Origin: Tomocerus qinae
Lineage: Eukaryota; Arthropoda; Collembola; Entomobryomorpha; Tomoceridae
DNA: 64,000 nt
Direction of reading: 5' to 3'
Assembly: GCA_020055645.1 (NCBI GenBank)
Contig: CM034547.1
Span: forward strand, 39,287,909-39,351,908
The notes under the pieces are model-generated. The model made no database searches, was not told the origin of the DNA, and was given only the letters and a program-made list of their open reading frames with translations. Below are positions 51,241 through 62,679 of the stretch, one piece after another. The translations under genes and the position numbers were made by a program. Position 1 is the first letter of the stretch, and each line of letters begins with the position of its first letter.

Positions 51241-51808
51241 GACTTTGATGTATAACTGGTTGGCTGTCACTAGTACTAAGTCATAATAGCTACTTATACT
51301 CATAGCAAAGTATATTTGTAATGTATAGTGCATTATTCTTTTTTAGCTAATTTTTACATAACCAGTAGTAATTCTATCTATAAAAATATATATGCCCATG
51401 TTACAAATATTCTATGTATCTGTGTTCCTTCTTGCTGCAATACATAAGCGCGTATGTAATTCAGATTGCAAAACAAAGAACTCTACTTTGGTTGGGTTAA
51501 CATAAGAATTATAATATTAACTTACTGACTGACTGGTGGTCTAGTATCATATAACTGCCAGTAATCCTAGATAGATATACATGCAGTTTAAGTTAGTGTT
51601 ATATTTTAAGAGGTATAGCAAATTATGGGGAATATAGAAAATGTCATAGTTTCAAAAGGTTTGTTGCTTCATAGAATCAAGTAGAATAAGTCCAATAAGT
51701 AGTCTTGTAGTTTTTCATTTGGATACCTTGTTATTAGTATATAGAGAACTCAGTAGGAATAGGATAACACTTTTGATAATTGATTGGATTAAATAGTCGT
51801 ATCTATGG

Positions 51809-51976
51809 ATGTGTAAGATATACAGAAGTGTTGAAAGGGAAATTCTCCCTCCAGCCTTTAGCACACAAATTTGTGTTACAGTTCTACTTTATGGTTTTGG
51901 TATAGCTAGGTCTTTAAAGTTAAGAAATAGGATTCGTCATGTTTGTGCTAAGTATATGGTATGTGTGGGAAGGAGG
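51809..51976 (+). mobile_element. Possible relic of a LINE reverse transcriptase
   Basis: An open stretch reads RSVEREILPPAF, then VTVLLYGFGIARSLKLRNRI and RHVCAKYMV. The spacing of RS(V/F)...EIL, LL(Y/F)G and a basic NRI helix resembles the segment behind the catalytic core of CR1/L2-type LINE reverse transcriptases (typically ...ESVLTFG...W...NLS...KNRL..IVK..SKI). I see no YXDD box upstream and the frame closes soon after, so at most a short 5'-truncated and diverged piece is left. The call rests on pattern resemblance only; it could be a chance ORF. Confidence 0.25.
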
Positions 51977-52214
51977 AGGGAGTGTATCATTTGCCTCATT
52001 CATATTCCAGTAACGACACACTCTCAATTCAATTGAATCGAATTTGCTTTCTCCTCCAAATTGAATTGCAACTTCAGTCAAAGTTGAAGTACAGACTCCG
52101 CACACTCGCACAAGTGTATACCTACCTATATCATTCCTATAAGTGCCGAGGTGACCATACTTGTGTACGTGCAGAAATGTTTATTCCATACTCCAGCACA
52201 GCCACGCCATAACA

Positions 52215-54200
52215 TTAGGATTATTATATAAATAGGCATAGATTTCGTCATCTTGTCATAATAAGCCTTACATGCACCGTATAGGAGCATTAAGGGACTC
52301 CTTCTCAGCCTAATTGTATGTTGAGCCCCCAAAATTAAGCTGGTAAAATATCATGTTTACTTAAAAAATTATGTACTTTACGTACTTTTATAAGTACATT
52401 CTTAAGTATATGGTATTAACATATTAGAATAATATAGAGCCTGGTTTTAATACATTTTCTCCAGTATAACAACGAATTAGTCTCATATCAAGTAACTGTA
52501 AATTTATTTTTTAACTTATAATTATTTCGATAATTATAAGGAACTTTACCTAACCAACAAAATGAGAGTCCTTATAGGAAATTTCTCTACAGCTGAGTAT
52601 CAACAAAAGAAAATTCATGTGGGCATTTCTGTGTCAGGTTAGAGAGGTGCAGAGATGACATGTAATTCCATTTCATCAGAGACTGGCAGACAACTGGGGA
52701 CATATCATATCAGTACGATGGTGGAGAAAGTGAATAATTAAATATCACATGTAGATTTGCATAGATGGGAGTAGTCAAGTGAGTCAACTGGTGTGATCCA
52801 CTCCGGGAGCCAAAGGATCCTTGTAAATCAACCACAATTACGCAAAACAAGCCTTGACAGCGCTAATTGCTACAAATTCCCGACTCAATTTCTCTCCCAC
52901 CGCACACACCGACTTGCAATATTACAAAGACTCATCACATCGCTCAATCCAGAGCAATTATTAGCATTTCCTCTCTTATGCTACCCTCTGCTTCCTATGC
53001 ATATTGACACCGAGGGGGGAAGAGGGGCAAGCAAGTCTACCAGCCACAAACTCATCATTTCATGTTGACAAAGTCTCTTCGTATTTGCATTCTGACTGAT
53101 AATTGCCAGGACTGACTACCATCACCGCCTTTGCCATCACCCTTGCCTCATGTACTTCTTTGTAACTTACGACAGATGCACTTTACTGCACATAAACTAT
53201 ACCAATGTAGATAGGACATTTTTCTTTGGACATCAAACGAATTACAGATCTAAAGTTGCATTTATTAATTTTATTTCATAATGCAGACGAAGGTTTTCCT
53301 ACATCCAGGGAGCTAATTTAGAGATTCTTGTGCTTTGAGAAACTGTATCCGAAAATCTAATTTCTTTGAATTTGTGAGATTATGGTCTCCAAAATTTCTC
53401 ACTTTAATTCGTTAATAATCGAATCTAGAGATTGTGTGTGTGATAAGAAGTCTAGTAAAGTGATAGAGATATTATCCAATGAATATAGCACCAATAAGTG
53501 ATTTGTATCAAGTTGAGGATGGTGAAGGTCAAATCTACGCACGGTGTGATTTACTTGACGGAGTTGCTTCCTGTGTGTCTGAATTGTTATGTGATGTGGC
53601 TACAGCTGCTTTCTGAGTATAAAAGATGTGAGAGTTGAATGGGAGCATTATGCTACGAGAGAAGATGACAATATGTAATAGTATGGGGACACAAGGGTTG
53701 ACAGGCTGAAATGAAATTGCACGACATAATTCTTGTGGTCTCTGCTTTATTGTGGGAAGTCATTTCATGATTTCATGGATTGACTTCCACTTGCTACACA
53801 CCACAAATGTTTGTCACTATAATAGATATGCATATACCGGCTACCCACACATGGATACATTCACAAAGAGAGAGAAAGCAGAGTGCAGAAAGTGCATCCG
53901 ACAGAGGAACTCAGGGTTGACAAAAATATTTTTTATTTACAACCCAAACTTATGAGTGTATTGGACCTGTGGATATACTTGGCGCCTGCTGAAAATATAC
54001 GAAGTTAATAAAATAGTTGAACATACTCCATAAAGTTAATATTTTAAAGTGTCTTTCCAGGACTTTGCTGATAGAATTTAACTTCAAAATTATCACTAAG
54101 TGGGTTTTTAAAAATAAAAAACGAGGTGAAAATCCATTTTTCATTGGTGAATGATTTTTTACAGTTGACCATTAAAAATACAGCATTTCATGACAATATG
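52215..54200. other. Gene-free stretch
   Basis: AT-rich; a weak G-rich segment at 53500-53700 has no strong C-rich partner. No gene was recognised. Confidence 0.45.
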
Positions 54201-54211
54201 ATTTTCATTAA

Positions 54212-54325
54212 CGTCATCTTACGTCCGCTAACGTCTTCTTTCCCTACAGAGCGATAGTACTGGGCGCAGGCCACATTTACGGGGCCATTGCCAACTCCCT
54301 CAACCCTGGCATTGCTGTTAATTAA
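54212..54325 (+). other. Exon-like GC-rich patch of unknown identity
   Basis: A sharp G+C-rich patch in AT-rich DNA. A pyrimidine tract ends in CTACAG at 54249, like a strong splice acceptor. The frame behind it reads GAGHIYGAIANSLNPG and stops at TAA (54323-54325). The minus strand is also open here (NGPVNVACAQYYRSVG) and is bounded by an AACAG acceptor and a GTAAGA donor. I do not recognise either peptide. It may be a terminal exon on the plus strand, an internal exon on the minus strand, or part of an unknown repeat. Confidence 0.2.
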
Positions 54326-55242
54326 TGACCGAAAAGCCTAAGGCTGTCGTTACAAGCCACTGCTGTAGGAGAATATTTTGGAAGTCTACTAACTACTAGC
54401 CCAACAAAAACAGGTGATCCAAGCTACTTTTGTATGCTCATGTAAGTAAGAGGTATCCATATTATCGTGCTTGTCTTTACCTTTGTCTTTATTCCACATT
54501 TACAACTCAAACAGCCCTCGACCCCAGCCAAAGATTCGAACTAGCAAAACTTGAAAAAATCATCCAACTATGAGAACAGATTTATTTGAAAAAAGCCACT
54601 TGGTGATAATTGTAACTATAGATAACCCTAATTGTCTAAAATCAAGGCAATCAAATGCTTTGGGTCGTCCGTGAAATATCTTAATTTGTATTTTTGCGAA
54701 TACCTTTGTTTTTGGAAACTATGCCTTTTGTTATCACCATTTATTTGTCTTAGCTTAGAATTTTACGAAAAATGCTGTTTTCCCAATGCTTTTTTGCAAA
54801 AATATTTGCCTTGGCTTTCCCCAATTTCTCCAAACATCTAGGTACTTATGTTAAAATCTTCCCAGTTTGTTAGCAAAGTAAAGTTATTTGAAAAATTATT
54901 TCGGTTATTTTCTGAAAAACTCTCAAACCCCAATGTATTTGAAACCCTGGAATGTGAACATAGGCTTTGGAGTCATTGAATTAAGGAGAGTATTTCTGAA
55001 GATGAATAAAATGCGTCTGTATCTGTGGTGGAGTCGTTAATTTGGTGTGTGAGATAGAGATACTTTAGGGTGGATGAGATATACATTACTTACACTTGTA
55101 AATAGTTATAGGCGAGCGAGACTAACCCTTCCCCTGCTTCCTTATGACTTCCAATAGATTTAACTCATTCTGAATGTCGACTCTCTCCCGATCACTTCGC
55201 TTCTCACTATTCCTTTTATTGTTTTCTCTTTATTGCTTCCCA

Positions 55243-55267
55243 TCCATCCTGATCCATCCATCCATCC
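55243..55267 (+). repeat. (ATCC)n microsatellite
   Basis: Repeated ATCC units with one interruption (CTG), four perfect units at 55252-55267. It lies inside a C-rich block. Confidence 0.8.
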
Positions 55268-56291
55268 AATGCTCATTGACTCCGGACTACACTCCACAAC
55301 CACTGATACATTCATATTTATTTCAACTATAACGTTTACGGATAATTGAACTAAGTAAAGTCGGACACCACGGATGAAGCAAAGAACTGGCCAGGACGGC
55401 TAATTTGATTTTATATCTTTGACATGACGATGCCCACGTGGCTGCCCGACTTCCTTCCGTCTCCATTTTTAACTCTTCTGTGATTTGTTACCAAATGTTA
55501 TAAATAATGTCGTGTGAACATTCTGATCACTTCCGAAGCCATAAATAATGCCTATTCATACTCTTTATAAGATAACCATGCTATCGTCAATCTCGTGTAC
55601 ATAAACATATCAATGTACTTGCACTTACATATCGGAATTAAATCAAATTCGTCATCTACGTTTATTAACGGTATGTAATATTGAGTAAGGTACTTTTCAA
55701 ATTGAGTAAAAGTATATTTAAATTATGGTACAAAATGTTTTGGTAGGACTGTAAATTATATTAAGTAGATTGGATTTATGTGGTAGCTCAAACATTGAAC
55801 GCACGGTGACACAGTATTTGTTGAGTGTATTTACTCCGATGCTCATCGTATTTCCATGCAGATTGAGTGAGTATACAGTATATATTAGGAAGGCACTGCT
55901 TAGGAATAAGTATAGTAAATGGAAATGATAATATTCATGATATAAAAGATTGTGTGTTCAGAAAATTAGAATGTGCGAGGGTACAATGGTGAGTTAAAGG
56001 AGGAGTATTGGTGAAGTAATCTGTAATTTTAAAAGTGTCAATTTGTGGAATGAGGATCTATCTGGCTGTTGGGGTGCATTGTGCGACTCGACTCGACTCT
56101 CTTCATCCTGTAACAAAAAGTGTAATGTAAAGCGAGAGAGTTGATTTACTGCCTATTGTGCAGAATGAAACATAAAAAGTGAGTGGTACAAGATGAGTCG
56201 GAAATCTCCTCAAATCTCTCGTCTCCACTTGAAATTGAATTTTTCTCAACTAAAGAATCCGCTGCCTCGCTCCTTCCTTCCTCCGTTTCCC

Positions 56292-56330
56292 TCACACACA
56301 CACACTACACACACGCATACACACAATCAA
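56292..56330 (+). repeat. (CA)n microsatellite, imperfect
   Basis: CA-dinucleotide run with interruptions (ACTACACACACGCATACACACA) inside a C-rich block. Confidence 0.8.
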
Positions 56331-56463
56331 TCTCTCCCTACATATACCATGCACATCCTTATAATATTATAGAAGTAATGAAGAATACTATATAAATATA
56401 TTATGTATAGTGGCTATGTAGTACTTATAGGATTGAGTAGTATTATATAGTTATTTATTCTAG

Positions 56464-56477
56464 TGAGAGAGAGAGAG
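56464..56477 (+). repeat. (GA)n microsatellite
   Basis: Seven GA units at the G-rich start of a skew unit. Confidence 0.8.
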
Positions 56478-56956
56478 TCATTGAGGAGAGTCGACTGAAC
56501 AAAACAAAGTGAAATGAAAAGATGTTGAATGACTGAATGATGTGATGTGGTGTGTAATGTAATGTGATCAGACTATCAGAATGAAACAACCGGGTATAAT
56601 CCGTTTTGCGGCATATTCTTCACACCTTATTTACCCCGAACAAGAAACATGAGAAATTCTGAAGAGGATCCTCCGCGTCTCCTGCCGTGCCTTCTCATCC
56701 CAACTCAATTCCTTCCTTCTAAGCTGCCTCTTTTAACTCTACATTATCAACCCACTTCCACCACTTACACAAAATATACTCCCTTCCTTCAGACACTAAA
56801 CTACAATACCAACTGCAAATCAACAGACCCATACATAGGATATAAATTCGTACAATCAATATGATACCATTAAATTCTACTAAAATTATTAAATATTGAA
56901 AGTTCATACCAATATACACTGTCCATTCCCTATTCAGTCATTTACTAAGTACGCTA

Positions 56957-57212
56957 CTGTTCAAGTCAAAATAGAAGACCCCTGGCAATTCTGACTAGGT
57001 TATGAGAAATGGCAAATTGTAATTCGTATCTATGAAGAAATAAATTTTTTAGCAAACTTCTGAACTGTGGCTCCAGAAGCTGGTACTTTAGATGAACGAT
57101 AATTGTCGCCTTGGCATTTTACTAATAAATTTGATGAAAGTTTCAGAAAACGTTGCATTATTCGTCAATGTAATTTTTGGCTCCCAGGGGTCTTCTATTT
57201 TGACTTGAACAG
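56957..57212. mobile_element. Tc1/mariner-type MITE with perfect terminal inverted repeats
   Basis: A 256-bp element bounded by 29-bp inverted repeats that match exactly: 56957-56985 (CTGTTCAAGTCAAAATAG... to CCCCTGG) and 57184-57212 as reverse complement. TA flanks it at 56955-56956 and 57213-57214, the target site of Tc1/mariner transposases. The end sequence resembles Tc1-family ends in form. The interior holds no transposase. On the minus strand an ATG at 57117, 95 bp from the end, opens MPRRQLS, which resembles the start of Tc1-type transposases; a stop follows soon after. That suggests an internal-deletion derivative rather than an unrelated MITE. Confidence 0.88.
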
Positions 57213-57214
57213 TA

Positions 57215-59560
57215 GTTGTCCCCGTATTTAAATAAATAATGTCACTTTTAGTTGGAAAGCTAATTATTTCAATAACTTTTTAATTCATGAATTGCTTTAG
57301 TAGTATTGTCTACAAAAATGGCATGACAAATAGTAAAAAGTCAATTTAATGTAAAGTAATGAAAATATGGAAATAATCGAGCTGCGACAATCTAATTGTT
57401 ACACAGGTGACTGCAAAAAAGGAGCCGAATGTCCATTCACATCTAAATCAGTGAAGAAAGTCTCAAAAGAATGCTTCTAAAGATTCAAAGCTTGAAGGTT
57501 GAAGAATTAAGCGTTGAAACTGTCTGAGGAAGGTTTATTAGATACGCTTAGTTAGACAGAACAGACCTCTATGAAATTATTATCACCTTCAGAAGCGGTT
57601 CTGTATCTATGGCTTAGCTGAATGTATAAGAAGCAGGGTAGATGATGATGAGTGTAAAAAGCAACCTGTCTCTTTGATGCGTGGAGACGATTATTTCCTT
57701 ATTGTTAATAAAAATGGATGAAAAGTTGTCAACCCTTTCGCAGTGTAATCCGATGAGTTAGTGTGGAATGCTGTAGGGCTTATTGGGGAAACGAGATGAT
57801 CTCCATCCTCGTGAGTGAAGTAAACCACACAAGATGCTTGTCACAAGAATAAATCACGATGTCTTGTGATGATGTTAGCTCGGTGCTGAAACGAATAGTC
57901 AACTTCATTTATCAGATTTCCTTCTTTATGCTCGTGGGTATTACCATTTCGAATTAGTCTGCTCTGTCTACTCTTTTTCTAGTCTATGAATATTGTTTTC
58001 TGCCATATAATGGAAAAGAATTAAAGTGAATGGGGAGGAGGCGAGAAAGGGTTCGACTTCAAATGGATTCATGACAAAATGTCATTTCCTTAACAGTCTG
58101 TCAACTGGCTGTAGATAAAAGTCTGTTCTACCACTGCCAACACAAAACAACACAGACGGATTTTATAAACCAACAAAAACTGTCACTTCATTTTTATGCA
58201 ACCTCCATTTATCCCTTCCAGTAACTTTTTCATATTACACAGGCATACTTAGAATATCATGATTACCAATATTTATCAACTAGTGTATAACAATTCATTA
58301 GCACTCTGACATTTTCCTTTCTTTAATAATTAACCAATATGCTCTTAAATTAACTAAAGAAAAGCGTTTGATATGAACTCAATAGATATTTACATTGAGT
58401 CGAGTATAAAAGCATTAAAATATTTTTAAGAAATCGGAGACTAACTTAACTATGCCCTGCTGATTGAAAATTAGTTATCCATGATAGGAGAAGTAGGAAA
58501 ATTGTATTAAACTACAAATACAAACTCAAAAGACAGGATTTCTCATTAAAGTTTTGCAGATGCCTATAAGAAGACTCATTGTTATACATCTAACTGAAAT
58601 TCTTGATATTTTCAATTGATAGAGTCGCTTAAGAGGAGACTACACGATTACACGACTAAAGCAGCAGCAGAGTCTGTCTTCATTGAAATCCCAAACTGTC
58701 TCATTCCGTATACCTTAACAAATAGCAGAAGAGGTGTGGGATTTGAATGCAACTGAGAAGTTTCTTCCGATCTTCAATTCCAAGTGAACCGTCACTCCTT
58801 TACAACGGATCCAATGAAATTCCATCACTTGCTGTTGCTTGCTACTTATCTACTGCTTAACAATAATATCATCGAATGCTTTTCACACTGCTCTGAAATA
58901 CTAATAGGGCTCCACCCGATCCTGTCAACTGTGTAAACCACCCTAAGCACTCATGCTGGATACGTCTTTATGTCAAATATTATCTTTTAATGCCCAAATA
59001 CCCCCATTCGGATTACGTCAAGTGATTGTTAATAAATAGCATATCAACTTGTTCTTACAGATTAAAAAACTCCACTATTCTTCATTTCCATACAGCACAA
59101 GAAAAGATTAATATCTGTGTACAAAAGATATTTTTGATACTATGTACGTCAATATGGCAGTTTTGGCTTCCATTAGCATTTTCCATTTTGTTACTTAATG
59201 CAATGAAAATGAGTGCAGTAACCTTTTTACCAAGGATATTTAGGTTCCAAATCGCATGTTTAATTTTGCCAAATTGCAAAGGATTGCGCTGGCATTGATA
59301 TTGTTACAGATCCTCTTTTGTTTAAGTGTGTCGACTGTCGACTGAAAGAAAAGGATTTATTTGCGGCTGGATTGGTTTGCTTTGGTTGACTCAACGGATT
59401 AAATGAATGGACGAATTCTGTGCTTAGATATTGGTTATACATAAGTATGCACATTTATTTATAATATAGTTATACTAGGTAAGGGTACATAACAAGTCAC
59501 TTTATATTTAGGGATAGATATGATAGTAATAGGTTAGGGTTCAGGTTGCTGCTGTTAAAG
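57215..59560. other. Gene-free AT-rich stretch
   Basis: AT-rich sequence right of the MITE with a faint skew change near 58.1 kb. Nothing was recognised. Confidence 0.5.
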
Positions 59561-59565
59561 TCGTG

Positions 59566-59875
59566 TGGCTAAAATGGCTAGTGGTTCAATGAAATCATTT
59601 TTAACCAATGGCCAAAATAAAAATCATATACCTACCCACCTTACCATTGACACAATTTAGTTAGCTTAAACGAGGAGCTAATTTCTAGCCTTTTACAAAA
59701 ATGTAGTAGCAACCAATTTCAAGGACGTAACAGGGTTATAAGTTTTGATATTTTGGTCTCTAACTATTTAGGCCACTTAATTAATGGTCGGTTGGCTAAA
59801 ATAAAAACTAGCTTAAATTACAAGCCTTTTAGACGATCAAATGGCAAAAATGTAAAAAGCCGGTTAAAATAGAAC
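59566..59875 (+). repeat. Dispersed repeat candidate, copy 2
   Basis: Contains TGGCTAAAATGGCTAGTG (59566-59583), CTAAAATAAAAACTAGC (59796-59812) and GCCGGTTAAAAT (59859-59870). Each is within one or two differences of a module at 29.8 kb, in the opposite orientation. The order of the last two modules differs between the regions, so either the copies are rearranged or the modules are an internally repeated motif. Confidence 0.35.
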
Positions 59876-59880
59876 ACTGC

Positions 59881-62090
59881 AGTGATTTACATTATTCCAC
59901 GACACTTAGCTATAGGTTGGTTTGTGGAGCAGTGGAGTAGAGGGATGTCGTGGTGTGTGCAGAAGTGTCTGTGCATTTGAGATCATTCAAGCGACACACT
60001 CGCAATCAGTTTGACGCAATGGATAAACTTCATTTCAAGCTCTGAATCCGATTCTACACTTCTCATTTGATTTGTCGCTTTGATATGCTCTTCCTATAAT
60101 CCCCTTACTACCACTTTGTCTACCGCACAATGTCCCTCTACTCTCTCATGCACACTTCTTTACTATGCATCCTTCTCTTCTGTAAGTAATCAGATAATAC
60201 GAAGTATATACCTATCCATTGTACTATTTTGTATATGCCTAAGTATTTACGCAACAAAGGAGGAGCCCATTGTTTCTTGCTGAAAATATTTAATTTTCCT
60301 TGCGTAATAATTCTTGCATATGTAAGAATACCAAAAGTCAAATCACTTTAATTTTCACTATTCATGCAGGTTTTGTTTGGTAGATAAGGTCAATTTACTC
60401 GTATAACGAGACTCAAGCTAAAAATAAAAGCAATAATAGGTATATAATTTCCTGAAACATTTTGTATTTAAGTATGATAATAAATACTATTTACAGATAT
60501 ATACAGACATCCAAGTACTTGTGCAGTTTTTAGGGAAAGTTCTAAGTTGACATGGAATAGTCAAAGATCATTTTTTTGACTAAAAGGTTTTATGTGAAGG
60601 GGTTACGGGTATTTTATGTCAATAAATATATTTAATAGAAGAATGTGATTTTTTTATTCTGAGGAAAAGGCAATCAAGACGGACGGAAAGTGGGTAGTAA
60701 AATTTCATGGTGAAATTATTCTATCGGAATAAGTAGATCTGTGTGGTCGGAATTTTTGTTCGATTGTGTCTTTGGATGGAATGCAAATCCTTTGGTGCTT
60801 TCAATGAAAAGAACATAAAAAGAGAGCTTTCTTTGTGACGTGAAGACTGGATCGTCCTCCCTCGGTTGCATAAAATTAGGGCCGTTGGGTGGATCTCGTA
60901 CTCCGTAAAAGGATTACTTGGCAATAGCCGCATGTTCATAATCTTGCAAAATGAAGCTGAAAAATTGTTTTCTGAAGAGATTCTCTGCTGGGGATTTCTT
61001 TTGGCCATCGATTGCATTAGACATGGAAGAGATAGCAGTAGGTAGTCGTTGTTGGCCTGGTTCGGTTGACTTGGCTCTAGTTCTGCCCTTATTACTGGAT
61101 ATAGGATGGAAGGAGTCAAAAGCGGAGTTGGATGTAGACGGATGTATCGAATGTAATAGTAATATGAATAATACGGAGGAGACGAGGAGGAAAAGGGTTA
61201 GCGACGAGATTTATTGGTATGATGATGAGGTATTTTGGGAAATCCTGTGGCTACTTTTCGCTGCCCTCTCTCCCTGCACTGCTTTCCTCAATCCACATTT
61301 AATACAATGGAATAGCTGAGTATTGGTAAGTCCCTCGTGGAATTTATTTCGAGGAGAATGGCGATTGCAGAAAAATGGGAAAGGGTTTTAGTTAATAGCC
61401 CCATATATTTCCTCCCGGTGCGGAGCAGCCTTCAATAATGTCCTCCTTACTTACGCTAATACTGACTAACCACACCATATATACACCTATACACATATAC
61501 CATGAAATACTCTCTCAAGTCTCAGGCTTTCTCTGAGAAGAATAAATAGGAAACGAAGGAGCGAGTCTACATATGAACAAAAGTCCGAATTTTCTCTCAA
61601 CTTTACTTTTTAGGATATTGGGCGGGATAACCTTATATACATATAAGTAACAGATACTCATAGTACAGGGCACAGGGTGACTTTTTATGCAACTTCCACC
61701 AAAAAATTTTCTCCCGACTTTCACCGACTTATTTCAAGAAATCCTTACCGTATTTTTAGTTTTACTAGTGACAGGTTAAAATTTTTTGGCTGAATGATAA
61801 AGAAAATTTTTATTTGATGGCATAGTTTAGTAAATATGTTACCAATAGTCTAATGATATCCGGGATAGTCGTGGTTGTAAATTGAAACTAGTAATCAGCT
61901 GCTACAGTATGGTAGCACGTTCTCCGTGTTATTTTTAATCACTCCATAACTTTTTCATTTGAATAATTTAAAATCTAATTCATTGTTAGTGTTTCTAGTC
62001 TTGTATACAAGAGTACATGAATTCTAAAATTAAGACTGTAATACTTTCACATCCCAAAAATATATGCGATTTTAGTAGTGTAATGGAAAA
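59881..62090. other. Gene-free stretch with overlapping unrecognised frames
   Basis: Open frames on both strands overlap at 60721-61319 (132 codons minus, 122 codons plus). Neither shows a domain, signal peptide or splice context that I recognise. The rest is AT-rich with no other structure. Confidence 0.4.
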
Positions 62091-62099
62091 GTGAGATAG

Positions 62100-62670
62100 G
62101 GGAATTATTACCCGCACTGTAGAAGTGTATGCATAGATATATATATTTGTGGAGTTAGATGGAGAATTCCGTAGAAAGAAAGCCGTTTTCGAATGTTGGA
62201 AAGTGAGTTTAACTTTCTTGAGAGGTTTGTGTGTCGTTGAGTGAGGATTCGGTCGGGGAGGGGAGTATGGAAATGAAAGTCAGAAGTGACCTCTGAGTGA
62301 CCTGTCATGAATCAACCTCTTGTATACCACCAAAAGCCACACTTGCATTACTTACTTATACTGTCCCTTCCCCTTTATCTCCGATGCACATCGCTGTGGT
62401 TTGCTTGACTTCTCCTCCTGCCCTGTCTTGGCATGCCACATCAACCCAAAGTCCTGCTGCACATTTATTTATATTATAGCCTCACATTCAAGACTCAGCA
62501 GCAGCAGACAGACACTTCTCCACGCACTCGCCAACTACTCTCTTGACTTTCACCTATACCTTTTTAAACTTTTCCCCATATCACACACTCGAAATAAAAT
62601 GCATAATATCAAAACACCTTCAACTATGACTTTCATTCCCAGATGGACAAACAATATATTATTATTCTGT
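62100..62670. other. Strong G-to-C skew unit
   Basis: G27:C3 in 62221-62280, changing within about 100 bp to C-rich: G8:C19 in 62341-62400 and G3:C22 in 62521-62580. Confidence 0.6.
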
Positions 62671-62679
62671 ATATAATGG

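Larger units (their letters stand above)
54990..56950. other. Three G-to-C skew units in series
   Basis: G-rich 55000-55080 then C-rich 55130-55320 (with ATCC repeats); G-rich 56040-56180 then C-rich 56200-56350 (with CA repeats); G-rich 56460-56580 (G18:C4 in 56521-56580) then C-rich 56660-56830 (G2:C22 in 56701-56760). No gene was recognised. Confidence 0.55.

Noticed and set aside
54527..54545. GATTCGAAC as a tRNA B box
   Set aside because: No matching acceptor, anticodon or T-stem pairing around it.
59531..59545. GGTTAGGGTTCAGG as a telomere-like repeat
   Set aside because: Only one or two units and no array; chance match.
60721..61319. Overlapping frames of 132 codons (minus) and 122 codons (plus)
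   Set aside because: Open on both strands at once and without domains; not enough to call a gene.
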